Assembly: GCA_020466095.1 (NCBI GenBank)
Contig: CM035806.1
Location: 128,244,856-128,308,855 of the forward strand
From: Chlorops oryzae
Lineage: Eukaryota > Arthropoda > Insecta > Diptera > Chloropidae
Reading direction: 5' to 3'
Length of the DNA stretch: 64,000 bases
Position 1 is the first letter of the stretch. Every line of letters starts with the position of its first letter. The notes beneath the pieces are model-generated. The model saw only the letters and a program-made list of their open reading frames with translations. It did not search any database and had not been told where the DNA came from. The position numbers and the translations under genes were made by a program. This document shows, in pieces, positions 10,895-21,064 of this stretch.

Positions 10895-11822
10895 ATGTCG
10901 TTACCAACAACATGCGGCCCGGGCCCCCCACCAACATTAAACGATAAAATCTATTCTATGAAAGAAGCGATAGCAAGAACAATAAAACCACCATCAGTGA
11001 CAGTTCTTAAGGTAACTCCATTATTAACACCAACATCAACATCGGCACCGAAACCGACACCAACACAAACGCAAACAAAAACCAATGGAGGAGCAAAAAT
11101 AACAAAAACAACAAGAATCTCCGAAACTCGTTCGCATAAAGATGAGATAAGAACTTCACTAAAGGATTCAGTAAAAACTTCAATAACAACAACAAAAACA
11201 ACACCACTGAGAACAACACCAAAAGAAGTAGCAATAAAAAAATTAACAGGCGACACAAAAACACCACCGAAACCAGAGCAAAAAGCCGAAATCATCGAAA
11301 ACAATGCTGATGGCAAAGGAGAAACTGCATCAAGACCAACAACAAAAACAACACGAACGGCAAGAACAACAGAGAAATACGGTGCGAAATATTTTGATGA
11401 TTTGAGTGCACCAAGGCGCATCAGCAATCGAAGCGAAACCGCTCGAATGGCGCGCAAAAAAGTATCGAAAACAATAACAGCAACAACAACAACATCAAAA
11501 AATGCTTCTAAAACAGCAACAAAACGAACACTAAAAAGCACGAAGAACCCAAAAAGCATGGCAATAAGACTAGCAACAACTCCATTCGCTGCGATACTTT
11601 CGTTATGGGAAATAGCTTTGGCATCGATATGGATTCCATCGACTCCATCGATAGAGCCATCAACTGCCCCATCAGCGCCAGCTTCGGTTCCAACTCCGAC
11701 AACGATTTCGATTTCAAGTCCGGATTCGATTTCTGCCCAAAAATGGCTTCTAATGCTATTTATGGTGTTTGGAATTCTGGCTCAAATACCCCATCCAGTG
11801 GCAGCGGAGAAGAGCAAGCACT
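10895..11822 (+). CDS. Putative host first coding exon, Thr/Lys-rich with terminal signal-like segment
   Basis: The longest uninterrupted non-transposon frame in the window. I start it at ATG 10,895 (MSLPTTCGPGPPP); the frame is open back to about 10,832 with no earlier ATG. Residues 1-280 are low-complexity, rich in Thr, Lys, Pro and Ser. Residues 284-304 form a hydrophobic run (WLLMLFMVFGILA then PHPVAA) resembling a signal or anchor segment with a possible cleavage site after AA. Seven codons later comes the donor GTAAGTAC (GT at 11,823), which would split a codon in phase 1. Without splicing the frame stops at 11,887. I infer the 5' coding exon of a secreted or membrane protein with the mature part in later exons not found here. 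No family recognised. The A/C-rich composition could also keep a non-coding frame open by chance. Confidence 0.45.
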
Positions 11823-12590
11823 GTAAGTACAACATTTTGAAATGCGTTATGGGTGGACATTCGCGGTTAGCATGCTCGATTTTATAAATATAAGGGGGTG
11901 TGTTAACCTCCTATTCCACTAGCAGAACATTATTCTATGGCTCATACTTAGTAATCATTACGGAGAAACCATTAGTCAAATGTGAGTTTTTCACTTGCGC
12001 TTTTGCAAACAACGATTTTCAATGCTATATTCGAATTCTTTTTTTTTTGTCGGTATTGTTGTTTCAAACATTCGAAAAAGTCGAAAACCAATCCCTTCTA
12101 AATCTCTCAAAACTCAAGCCATTGAAAGAATTTTATATTCTTTCTTATAACTATTTTAAAATACCCGATTCATGTTGATTGTTGAAGCAAAAATTTATAT
12201 ATTTCTCATTCCAAAAATCCCAGCGGGAAAACGTAAGGCATAGTAAGGCAAAAAAGAATATTTCATGTTAAGGTACATTGATCGAATAACACATTATTTT
12301 TAACACGTCAATGTCATAGGAAATGTAAGGCCTTCCGTTTTGCATTACCTTTGAATGCAATTTATTATCAAGAATGTTTAAATAATCCTTCTTTTTTGCC
12401 TTACTTTTCAATGCACAAAACACTGTTTAAGTGAGGACACATTGATTTTCTGTTCATCATATATTGTATTCCGTTTCTTTTTGAATTAATAAAATAATTC
12501 ATATTAAATAAATACTCTTAAGATTATATTCAATTTAAAAATATTTTTGACTAGGTACCCTGCAGGAAGCCTGTGGCCATATAGCCCCAT
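11823..12590. other. Possible intron start, AT-rich
   Basis: Follows the GTAAGT donor of the open exon. No coding signal. TACCCTGCAG near 12,557 matches the terminus of the TIR element at 23.35 kb, so an element end may lie here, but no partner was found. Confidence 0.35.
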
Positions 12591-12614
12591 GTCTATATTG
12601 ACGTCAATATAGAC
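12591..12614. repeat. Perfect 24-bp palindrome with CRE-like core
   Basis: GTCTATATTGAC is followed directly by its exact reverse complement. The centre, TGACGTCA, is the consensus CREB/ATF half-site pair. A functional site, a cruciform or a transposon relic are all possible; nothing else nearby decides. Confidence 0.6.
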
Positions 12615-12907
12615 AAGAGAACTAGTTCCAACGTCAACCATATCTAAGGCGGTGTCATTAGAGAAGCTGTATGGTCAAGAGGTATAGTTCATCTTTATTG
12701 ACCATGTCCACAACGTGTCTCCTTATAAAGCGAAAGAGTACTTCTTTTTTCTACATAATAGTACCGACGTCAATAGTTTTTCGGTCTACTAGGTTTATTA
12801 AAGATGGACCTTATTTTGAAAAAGCGCAGGAAAAATTCGGTTTTGATCTATGGTTCCCTGGGCATTCCTTCTAAAAAAAAAAATCGTAGAATCTTATTTT
12901 ACTAGTA

Positions 12908-13035
12908 TTAAGGTGCTTCCGTGCTTGGCAAGGAAAGCGGTTTTACTTCCTGAAGAAGCAAGTTTTCTAGCTCAAAACCATTTTATCAAGAACAATTTTG
13001 CTTGCTCAAAATGCTCTTTGATCAATACAAATTTC
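12908..13035 (+). mobile_element. Partial copy of MITE family D
   Basis: TTAAGGTGCTTCC, CTTGGCAAG, TTTACTTCCTGAAGAA and the CAAGAACAATTTTGCTTGC block match the complete element at 33.5-33.7 kb in the same order. The right inverted end is missing. Confidence 0.65.
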
Positions 13036-13242
13036 TATTGAAACTGAATAGGGGTGATTATTTTTATTCTTGTTGCTCTAGGGCTATATTTCCGATTATG
13101 TTCCCCAAAGCATTGTAACAAAGATGCATTGCAACTTCTTTCGTTTTGAAGAAATGTCTTCCCTTCTTGCAACACGGCTTAGAAGCCACATAAAAAAAAA
13201 TTTTATCGAAGAAAAAAAAAAAATCGTCTCGTCTGTTATGGT

Positions 13243-13470
13243 CAGGGCTGGGATTTTGTTGACTTTTATATGTTTAAAGCATACTTTATGGCTCCAAAAA
13301 TTTTCTTACCAACATTTTGCGAAGTTGAACTTCATACCCCTTTTCTAACTTCAAAAAAATCATATTGAAGTTAAAAATCGATTTAATCATAACTTTTTGT
13401 GAGTTGAACCAAATTTGTACTCCATAAAGTATGCTTTAAATTTATAAAAGTCAACAAAATCCGAGCCCTG
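13243..13470. mobile_element. hAT-type MITE, 228 bp
   Basis: The two ends form roughly 50-bp inverted repeats starting CAGGGCTGGGATTTTGTTGA and CAGGGCTCGGATTTTGTTGA. Flanking 8-mers GTTATGGT (13,235-13,242) and GTTATCGT (13,471-13,478) differ at one base. CAGGG ends plus an 8-bp duplication place it in hAT. No coding capacity. Confidence 0.85.
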
Positions 13471-13479
13471 GTTATCGTA

Positions 13480-14166
13480 TTCACGTATTGTGCACGAATC
13501 GATCTCTGCATTTTGATTGAATTTTAAGTTTGCAGGGCTATGCACAATCTTAAGCGGTATACGGTGATAACAATGACAATATCGAAATCAAGAGTCTTTT
13601 TTCCTTAAATCATTTGTTCATAACTGTAGACGATTGTAAAATTAATGAATCTTTTATAAAACAAGCATAAAAATTGACCAAAAAAGAAAATAAATTGCAA
13701 GCTACATGTCCTCCGGAGACAATACACATTGAACGACCTACAAAGTAACGAAAAATAGCATAAGTTCTTTGAAACAGAATCGTCTTACTTATACCAATAG
13801 AAAGTAAAATTTCCACCAATCATCGCTTTGTCAGCTTTTTTTTTTGGCAACATTGAAATGAAGAATAAAAAAGAAGGAGCGCTCTATTTGGCTTCCAGAA
13901 AATTGTGTATGTCCAAATCAAAATCAAAATCATCAGCAAAAATTAATGACATTTTCTCATTAAACCTATTTCCCTTTCTCTCTTTAGGCTAGAAGTTTTC
14001 TTCTGCTTCTGCTTTGCTACTTTGTTACCTTGTGTAGACATTTGCCGTTTTTTTTCCGTTTTTTTTTTTTTTGTTCTTATTTTTCTCTTTTCGTGGCTGT
14101 CACATTCAGAACCGAAGAGCATAAGCGATTGGATGTATGAATGTGTGAAGGAAAGCAAAGTGTCAA
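13480..14166. other. Non-coding stretch
   Basis: Poly(T) tracts near 13,837 and 14,045-14,071. Short minus-strand frames (13,610-13,819; 13,943-14,185) show no recognisable motif. Confidence 0.5.
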
Positions 14167-14203
14167 GTCCCTGCAGCAAGTACAACTAGTGATTAGTAGT
14201 TCC

Positions 14204-15304
14204 CAGGGTTGATAGAAATCTGATTAAAATCAAAAAAAGTAAAAAAATCCAATTTTTTGGATTTTTTTTTATTTAAATCGGGTTTTTTTGATTTAAGTCA
14301 TGATTTTTATTTTGGGCTAAATTCAATTAGATAAGACAGATCACAGCAAGCTTTTAAAGTTTATTTATTGACATTTTAATAAAGAGATTTCATATATCAA
14401 TTAAGATTTTTCAATAAAATACAAGCTTCGCAGCTTTTGTTGTACCCAGTTTGTTTCTGATTTTACTGTGCACCAAATTTAATGCAGAAAACACTCGCTC
14501 CACCCCGGCGGAAGAAGCGATTGCGGTGCACAGTTGTTCTATTATTTTGAATTCTTGTTCCGTTATGCATTTTTTCATGCTATCTATTGCTCGCCACCAG
14601 TCTAAAGTATTGGTATTTTTTACAATTTTTTTCGTTCATTAGAACTCCTGTAAACGGCCCAGTTTTTGCTTTCAATTGTATTATTTTTACTCCTGTCTGT
14701 CCGTAGGTGTTCCCTAAAAATGTTAGGGCTTCTTCAGATTCGTTCTCTGATAATTGCTCTTGAGGCAGTTTTGGATTTATCATATACGCCAAAAAGTGAG
14801 CCGGTGTCATAACTTGGCGGTACCGGTTCATGACTTTCTTCATTAAAGCTACGCTCAAAACATCTTCAAGCTGCACCGTCAGGTCTTTCCATATATGTAC
14901 ACATTCTGAAATTGTGCACCTGTCACTCTGAAGTTTGTCCAATGATTTAGCTATTGGCTCCAATCTTTCAACAAGGTATTCAGCATTTCTTTTGGTAGAC
15001 ATATTTGTAATAATATTTCTGATTTCTTTATCTATCTTATCTTTGTTTTGATCAGCTATTTGCATCAATGTTGGCCAGTTGTCAATATAACTCTTTAGTG
15101 AATCACACATAGTGTTCCATCTCACTTCTTGTGGTCCTTAGCTAGCAAATTAAGAATATGGGCAGAGCAGCCATAAGTCACTAAGGTCTTATATATAGAT
15201 ACGCGAGAAGAAGCAAAGTAAATGAAATTGGATTTAAATGACTGATTTTAATCTTGATTTAAATCACTGATTAAAATCAACTGATTTAAATCATATCAAC
15301 CCTG
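14204..15304 (-). mobile_element. hAT transposon, 1,101 bp, internally shortened
   Basis: Ends are CAGGGTTGATA, with subterminal inverted ATTTAAATCA/GATTAAAATCA repeats. A perfect 8-bp duplication, GTAGTTCC, flanks it (14,196-14,203 and 15,305-15,312). It carries the C-terminal part of a hAT transposase on the minus strand and lacks room for the N-terminal BED finger and first catalytic part. Confidence 0.92.
14412..15200 (-). pseudogene. hAT transposase, C-terminal part
   Basis: The upstream end encodes a TYGCSAHILNLLAKD segment, then a frame change near 15,126, then RWNTMCDSL, a typical hAT stretch. The 15,125-14,580 frame continues as charged helical sequence and stops at 14,580. In another frame near 14,504-14,415 the hAT dimerisation signature reads SSAGVERVFSALNLVHSKIR and then NKLG. 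At least two frame breaks and the missing N-terminus make it non-functional. Confidence 0.85.
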
Positions 15305-15530
15305 GTAGTTCCTCACTGGTACAAAAGCCACCAGTGCTAATTCTTTTCTAGAGGTCCCCCTGCCCATATAAAACTCTGTAGAAAATCATTATGAAATATG
15401 TAGAACAGAAAAGTACCAGCGCAGCTTGCATCAGTACCTATAGATAGAACAAGATCGTTGGGAAGCAATTGGATATATTTGCACTACTCAAATACCAGTG
15501 ATTCATAGTGAAATTTACTTTTTAAAAAAC

Positions 15531-15989
15531 GAATAGTTGAAATATTCGGCCGTACACCTAATAGTAGAAATAAGCTATCAAAAAAATCAACAGTAACTTA
15601 AAATTAAATTTTTCCCATAATAAAGTAAAAAAAAATGTAATTAACGAGAACTAAAAATACATCCCATTTGCCTTTTAATCTTTAAAAATATTTAATATAT
15701 AATGCAAGGTGTCAAAAAATCTGTTTTGGAAAAAATTAAATTTTTTTTACGATTCCTTTAGATCACAAATTTAGTATAAACTTTTGTTTCGGAACTTTTT
15801 TTAAAGCGATAAAACTCCGGAAATGGGCGTTTCCAAGTTCCTCCCATAACACATTGGGATCGCATAATACGTTTGAGTGTAAAAATTATACGGAGTGTTC
15901 GCAGAATGATGAAATTTGGCACTGAACCTTATCTCAATAAAATTAAGAAAAATATGAAGTTTCATCAAAATCGTGCACCCGTCACCCAC
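15531..15989. other. Non-coding repeat-like stretch
   Basis: AATATTCGGCC and the AAATTAAATTTTTCCCATAAT block near 15,540-15,620 recur near 19,300-19,395 inside the TTA-flanked element, so this is an old dispersed repeat. No gene. Confidence 0.45.
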
Positions 15990-16052
15990 CCCCCATAGGT
16001 TGGCGCACTTAGACCAAGGAAGGTCCGTTGTGATACCTGCGGGTTTAGACAC

Positions 16053-17137
16053 CTATTTTAAAAACCATTTTGTTCGCTCAATAAAGCTTGCTATCTTCAC
16101 AGGGTTAATCTCCCCGAGGTCCGATAGGGAGTGAAAGAAATAGTACCCCAATGTTCTAAATCTCAGTCTAGCAAAAGCCGGGCAATGCAGGAGAATAGAC
16201 TGAGGCGTTTCCTCCTCATCCTGACAGCTTCTGCAGAAATCGAAAGCAGGGGCCCGTAGCCTTCTAGCGTGAGGGCCTATGAGGCAGTGCCCGTTCATTA
16301 GTCCAACTGTTACCGAAAGACGAGTTTTCGACATCCTGAGTAGCTCCCCAGTTCGTTTTTTGTCTATGTGTGGCCAAGTCAGCCTAGCTTTCGCACAGGA
16401 GCTTCCGATTTCCCATCTTTCCTGAAAGGACATTTCGGCGCATTCTCCAATGAGAAGGCGACATGTGGCAAGAGGAACCTCCGCTTGCTCCCCGGTTCGG
16501 GGAACTACCAGAGTCGTGCCATGTCTAGCCAGCTCATCAGCCGTACAGTTCCCAGGGATACCGCTATGTCCAGGTACCCATGTGATCTCTATTTGAAAGT
16601 ATTGTCCCATCTCACAGAGAATGGACAGACACTTCTTAACCGCTTTTGAATTGACTACAAAGGAATCTTGTGATTTGATTGCTGCCTGACTATCAGTATA
16701 AATACTAACTCTGGTTTGAGTTGTCACATTTCGCTGTAACCAGCTAACTGTCTCGCTAATGGCAGCTATCTCTGCCTGAAAGACGATGCAGTGATCCGGG
16801 AGTCGAAAACTGGAACTCATGCCGGGCTTTTTACAGAAGACTCCTCCCCCGGCCTTGACTTCCAGCTTAGGACCATCTGTAAAAAAAATCAGATGATTCC
16901 CTCCTGGTAAAGACCCACCCTCCCAGTCTTCCCTCGAGGGTCTAGAAGTCCGAAAAGGTTTCTCCAGACCTACCGTTGGCACACAGTAGTCCGTAGTCTC
17001 CGGGATGCCGCATAAAAGGATAGGTGTTGGCAGGTTCGAAATCCTGCCCCTAATGCCAGCTTCTCTAAGTCGTAAAGCGGTGGTTAAACCCACCTGCTTT
17101 GCCGCTATGTCAGGGGGGATAATATTAAGCATCGCAC
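16053..17137 (-). pseudogene. LINE RNase H domain and C-terminal region
   Basis: An open frame encodes a long C-terminal segment. The RNase H part shows FFTDGPK (in place of the usual TDGS), FQAEIAAI (catalytic Glu), IYTDSQAA (catalytic Asp) and WVPGHSGIPGN (the final His region). A Cys/His cluster, CRSCQDEEE and LLHCPAFA, follows, as in many insect LINE C-termini. The frame runs a further 52 nt upstream into the inserted TTAA element, so its apparent start at 17,189 is not the LINE's own. RNase H in the ORF2 product removes RNA from the RNA:DNA hybrid during target-primed reverse transcription. This segment looks undamaged. Confidence 0.85.
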
Positions 17138-17688
17138 TTAAGGGGGTCTTCTCATTGAGCAACTTTTTTTTTCGACTTTTTTTTTGCATTTATTTATAGC
17201 TTGCGTAGAATTGTGACATATGCTCGGTGAACCTCGACAAGGATTTTTTGAAATTCGAAATTTTTAGATGGATATAGCCTTCTTTGTACGAGCTAAGATC
17301 TGCGCTAAAACCGAGATGAATTTTTGCGTTGCTTCAAACTTTAAACGCGCCATTTATGTAGAAAAAAAATCACAATTTTCAAACTTGAGGTTCACCCGAT
17401 GATATCTCCAGTTCTATACTGATTATAACCCCGTTTTTTTCATTTCGGACGCTCCGGAGACGGAATCGTGCCGCCGTGACGACACTTTTTTTTCACCATC
17501 ACGGTGAAGTCTCATTACTTTGAACAGCCCACGTAATCTAGGCAAAAAATTTTTTAATTTACTTTGAACCTTTTGTACACTACAACTAAATAAAAAAAGT
17601 TTCGAAATTGAAATTCTTTGCGTTTTCAAATAAGAATTTTTTTAAAAAGGGTCCAAAAAACGGGTTTTCAATGAGAAGACCCCCTTAA
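17138..17688. mobile_element. TTAA-flanked MITE inside the LINE
   Basis: Inverted ends GGGGGTCTTCTCATTGA (from 17,142) and TCAATGAGAAGACCCCC (to 17,684) are each bordered by TTAA (17,138-17,141 and 17,685-17,688). Removing the insert and one TTAA rejoins the LINE reading frame exactly. TTAA targets are used by piggyBac and Kolobok; the GG termini fit Kolobok-type ends better, but there is no transposase to decide. The interior is non-coding. Confidence 0.88.
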
Positions 17689-18798
17689 GGCGAGCTTGGG
17701 AGTAGATTTAAGTGCTCCCGTGATACCTACGAAAGCTAGGCGTTGGACCTTTTCTAGGTTTTTGCAGATTTAAATCTTCTTTACTGCAGGCTACCAGACA
17801 GCACAGCCATACAAAAGTATAGGTCTGGCCACTACAGTGAAGATCCAGTACACAGCTTTGGGAGATAGTCCCCATCGTTTGCTAATGGCCTGTTTACAGC
17901 AGTATAGCGCTACCTCAGCCTTCCTGATGCGCTCTTCGACCGCTGGCCCCCAGTTTAGTTTTCTATCAACCAGAAGACCTAAATATCTCACACTATCTGT
18001 GACTACTAAAGGGACCCCATTTAGAGATGATGTCCGGAAGTGCGGAATCCTATGCTTCCTTGTATAAAGTACCAGTTCAGTCTTGCTTGAGTTTACTGCG
18101 AGACCACAATTTCTGGCCCAGGTTGTTACGGTTTTTAGATAGGATTGCATCAGGCTACTTAAAGTGTCCAAATGCTTTCCCCTTACCAATAGTGCTACAT
18201 CGTCTGCATACGCAACCGTGCGGCATCCATCCGAATCAAGCCGTTCTAGTAGGCCGTTCATGACAATGAGCCACAGGAGAGGTGACAACACACCTTGGGG
18301 AGTTCCTGTCCTCACCTCTTGTACCTTCACAGAGCTTCCCCATTCTGCTACGACTGTACTCGTGAGTAGCTGGTGAACCATTCCGACCAGTTTGCCTGGT
18401 ATACCCAGACCTACAAGAGATCTTGTGATGGCCTCCGGAAGTACGTAATTATAGGCTCCCTCTATATCTAGGAAGGCACCCAGTAGGAATTCCTCGTGAG
18501 CCAGGGAGCCCTCCACCTTATTTATCAAGGAGTAAAGAGCAGTGTCCACCGACTTTCCCCTCATGTAAGCATGCTGGGAGGTGGACAATTTATTTCTGGG
18601 AACTTTGTTCCTAATATATATTTCTAGAAGTCTCTCCAGGGTTTTCAAGAGAAAGGAAGAGAGACTGATCCGACGAAAGTCCTTAGGTGTGGTGTGTGAT
18701 CTTTTCCCTGCTTTGGGGATAAACACAACCCTTATCATCTTCCAGCCCGAGGTATGTATCCTAGACGGATACAGGCAGTGAAGGTTGTCTTGAGCCAC
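17689..18798 (-). pseudogene. LINE reverse transcriptase core
   Basis: RT motifs in order: VVFIPKAGK, FRRISLSSFLLKTLERLL, FLDIEGAYN (motif A Asp), GTPQGVLSPLLW, VAYADDVALL (YADD catalytic box), LGLLVDRKLNW. The frame ends at a TAG (17,791) replacing a Trp codon in the CAVW(W)PAVKKI region, after which coding potential continues to the TTAA insertion. The apparent start at 18,798 is a frameshift, not a true N-terminus. Its product would copy element RNA at a nicked target. Confidence 0.9.
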
Positions 18799-19147
18799 TT
18801 AAGCGCAACACCCATCGACTTCTGTAGCTGTGTGGGGAAGATACCATCCAATCCAGGTAATTTATATGGCTGAAAGGATTTTACAGCCCACATAATCCTG
18901 TTTTCGTCAACTATGTTAGACAGCACTGAACAATCCTCCGCCGGATTCGAGGGGATCAAACCAGTCCCTGCTCCTGAGCTGAAGGAAAGTGCTTATCCAT
19001 AAGGAACTTGAGCGATTCCTCGCTGCTTGTATCCCACCTACCACCAGAGGAGCGCCCTTAGATAGGATCTTACGAAATCTTGAAGCTTCCAAACTTCTTT
19101 CCACTGCTCCGGAGAAAGCCTTCCATGAAGCTCTCTTTGATTTCTTA
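18735..19147 (-). pseudogene. LINE RT N-terminal region, frameshifted
   Basis: Two overlapping frames carry the sequence upstream of the RT core. One (19,147-18,916) reads KRASWKAFSGAVE and LRKILSKG-like sequence; the other (18,959-18,735) reads WAVKSFQPYKLPGLDGIFP, the first conserved RT block, then TACIRLGYIP. Single-base shifts near 18,960 and 18,750 move between frames. Confidence 0.75.
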
Positions 19148-21064
19148 GAGGCCGTTTCCACTATAGCCGCATCTTGCTTTCGCATCTTCAAGATGCGATT
19201 TTTTGAGATTGGTGTTTCCACTTGGCATTTCGCATCTTGCATCTTTCAAATCAGCTGATTTTTGTTTACAATTGATATTTTTACTAGTGATGCCACGAAT
19301 ATTCGGCCACTATTCGGACGAATATTTTAACTATTATATAGAAATAATTATTTAAAAAATCAGTAGTAACTACAAATTAAATTTTTCTCATAATATTGTA
19401 CATTAGGCTTATGACTATTTTTTAGAATCATTTTTACATGGTACCACGCGATAGATAACGTTGTAAAAATAACATTTGAAATAGTTTTGGAGGCTTTGAT
19501 GACAAAAACCTTCCCCACCGCAAGCAATGAAGTTTTTGATGAATTTCGGAGTTTTTGTCAAATAGTTCCTAAATTAGTGATCTTATGCTTGTCAAATGTT
19601 CGGCGACCCCTATTATTTTTAACGAATACAAATTTCTTCCATAGATGTTAAAAGTCTATTTTGCGTTTTTTACAAGTTACAGTCCAAAAGTTGATTTTCC
19701 CAAAATCTTGTTCTTATAAAATGTGGGTTAAACTTTGGTTTTAGAGAGTTAATCGCTATAATCAACCCTCAATATTTTCTAGTCAGCTATATTTTTTTCA
19801 TACAACATAAAGCGCTATCTTGCCGTTTTAGATCACTTCCCATACAAAAGTGCAAAAAAAAAAAAAAAATTGAAATAGTACATCGAAGTATTTTGGGTTA
19901 GGTATATAGATGGCTTTGATTTAAAAATTTTTCGTTGTCCTTATAAACTCTTCATTCATTGCTTTTGCGTTAAATTATTTTCTTACAATTGTAAAATGTC
20001 CTTTTACAGCTTGGCGCTGCATTCAGACACTATGAAAACCTCAACGAGTTTCCATTTATCAATTTCAAACACTTGCCTTCGATAAGCAATGCTCGTTGGA
20101 ATTCTAGAGCCATATATGCCATATTAGCTTTTATTCTTATTCCAAAATACCAAACTGAACTTCTTCCAATTTGCAAGTTTATATGTGGCGCATGGTACGA
20201 TATTTGGTTTTCTAATCACTGCTTTCATAAAGATGTTTTTTCCACTTTGGAGCGATCCCTTATTGCATTTGAAAAGGCACACGCCTGCCTCTTAAAACAT
20301 TGGATACTTGAAGAATCAGCAATTTTAAACCAGCAACGTAGCAACATATGCGCAGAACGCGCCATAAAAGTTATCCAGGATATATTTCCATTGTATAAAA
20401 CACCTCGTACTGTAAATTTGAAATTCATTACTTACAATAAATAGATTCCAAAAAATTTATAAAAAAAACTAATTTTGTATTGAGAGTGGTTTGTATCGCA
20501 GAGATATAGCTTAATGTCGTATGACAAAAAGATGCATATTTAAAAAAATAATATAGGTCTCACGAACATTTCACCTACCTAAAATGCCTGCTTCGAAAGT
20601 TAAGTCGGAAAAACACTAAAATTTTACTCCTAGAACAACTTCATTGCTTGCGGTGGGGAAGGTTTTTGTCATCAAACCCTCCAAAACTATTTCAAATGTT
20701 ATTTTTACAACGTTATCTATCGTGTGGTACCATGTAAAAATGATTCTAAAAAATAGTCATAAGCCTATTGTACATATACAATGTATATCTCATAATAATG
20801 TTACATTTTTTCTTGGTTTCCCGCCATTTGTGCTGCTGAAAATTCCTGAAATGCTGGTCATTAACATATGTTTCACTAGACATGTGCAGTTAAAATCGAT
20901 AGATAATCGGAAAAAATCGCATTTTCTTCGCATCTTTTAAAGATGCGCAGAAGATGCGGTTCGGGATACAACAACAATTGCATGTAAATTCACACCGCAT
21001 TTTTCCGCATCTTGCCAAAATGCTGAAAGATGCTAGATGCGGTTATAGTGGAAACAGCCTCTTA
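19145..21064 (+). mobile_element. TTA-flanked DNA transposon (PIF/Harbinger-like site), 1.9 kb, inside the LINE
   Basis: The element spans 19,148-21,061. Inverted ends GAGGC(C/T)GTTTCCACTATA are bordered by TTA on both sides. Excision with one TTA restores the LINE frame. A 3-bp TWA duplication is typical of PIF/Harbinger. Inside there is a second inverted pair of about 140 bp (19,390-19,535 and 20,640-20,775) sharing CTTATGACTATTTTTTAGAA, ATGGTACCAC and CCTTCCCCACCGCAAGCAAT. That could be long subterminal repeats or a nested element. Confidence 0.8.
20010..20444 (+). CDS. Transposon-encoded exon, unrecognised protein
   Basis: An open frame follows a strong 3' splice-site-like sequence (TGTCCTTTTACAG, AG at 20,008-20,009) and ends at a stop at 20,444. 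It has ARWNSRAIYAILAFILIP, an aromatic-rich ICKFICGAWYDIWF segment, and EESAILNQQRSNICAERAIK. No DDE motif is visible. It sits between the inner inverted repeats, so it probably encodes part of the element's own protein; earlier exons were not found. Arg-Trp-Asn and CAERA-type motifs recall transposase C-terminal regions, but I cannot name the family. Confidence 0.45.
   Translation, partial: LGAAFRHYENLNEFPFINFKHLPSISNARWNSRAIYAILAFILIPKYQTELLPICKFICGAWYDIWFSNHCFHKDVFSTLERSLIAFEKAHACLLKHWILEESAILNQQRSNICAERAIKVIQDIFPLYKTPRTVNLKFITYNK

Larger units (their letters stand above)
14167..15530. repeat. Repeat family C copy, split by a hAT insertion
   Basis: The two flanks (14,167-14,203 and 15,305-15,530) together match 40,741-40,985. 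Shared blocks include CTGCAGCAAGT, ACTAGTGATT, the CATATAAAA-TCTGTAGAAAATCA region, TTGCATCAGTACCTATAG and GCAATTGGAT. Removing 14,204-15,304 plus one 8-bp duplication makes the two parts contiguous. Confidence 0.75.

Noticed and set aside
10951..11559. 202-residue minus-strand frame opposite the Thr/Lys-rich exon
   Set aside because: It is the complement of a low-complexity plus-strand frame and reads as Val/Phe/Leu-rich sequence with no motif; a shadow of the ACA/AAA-rich composition.
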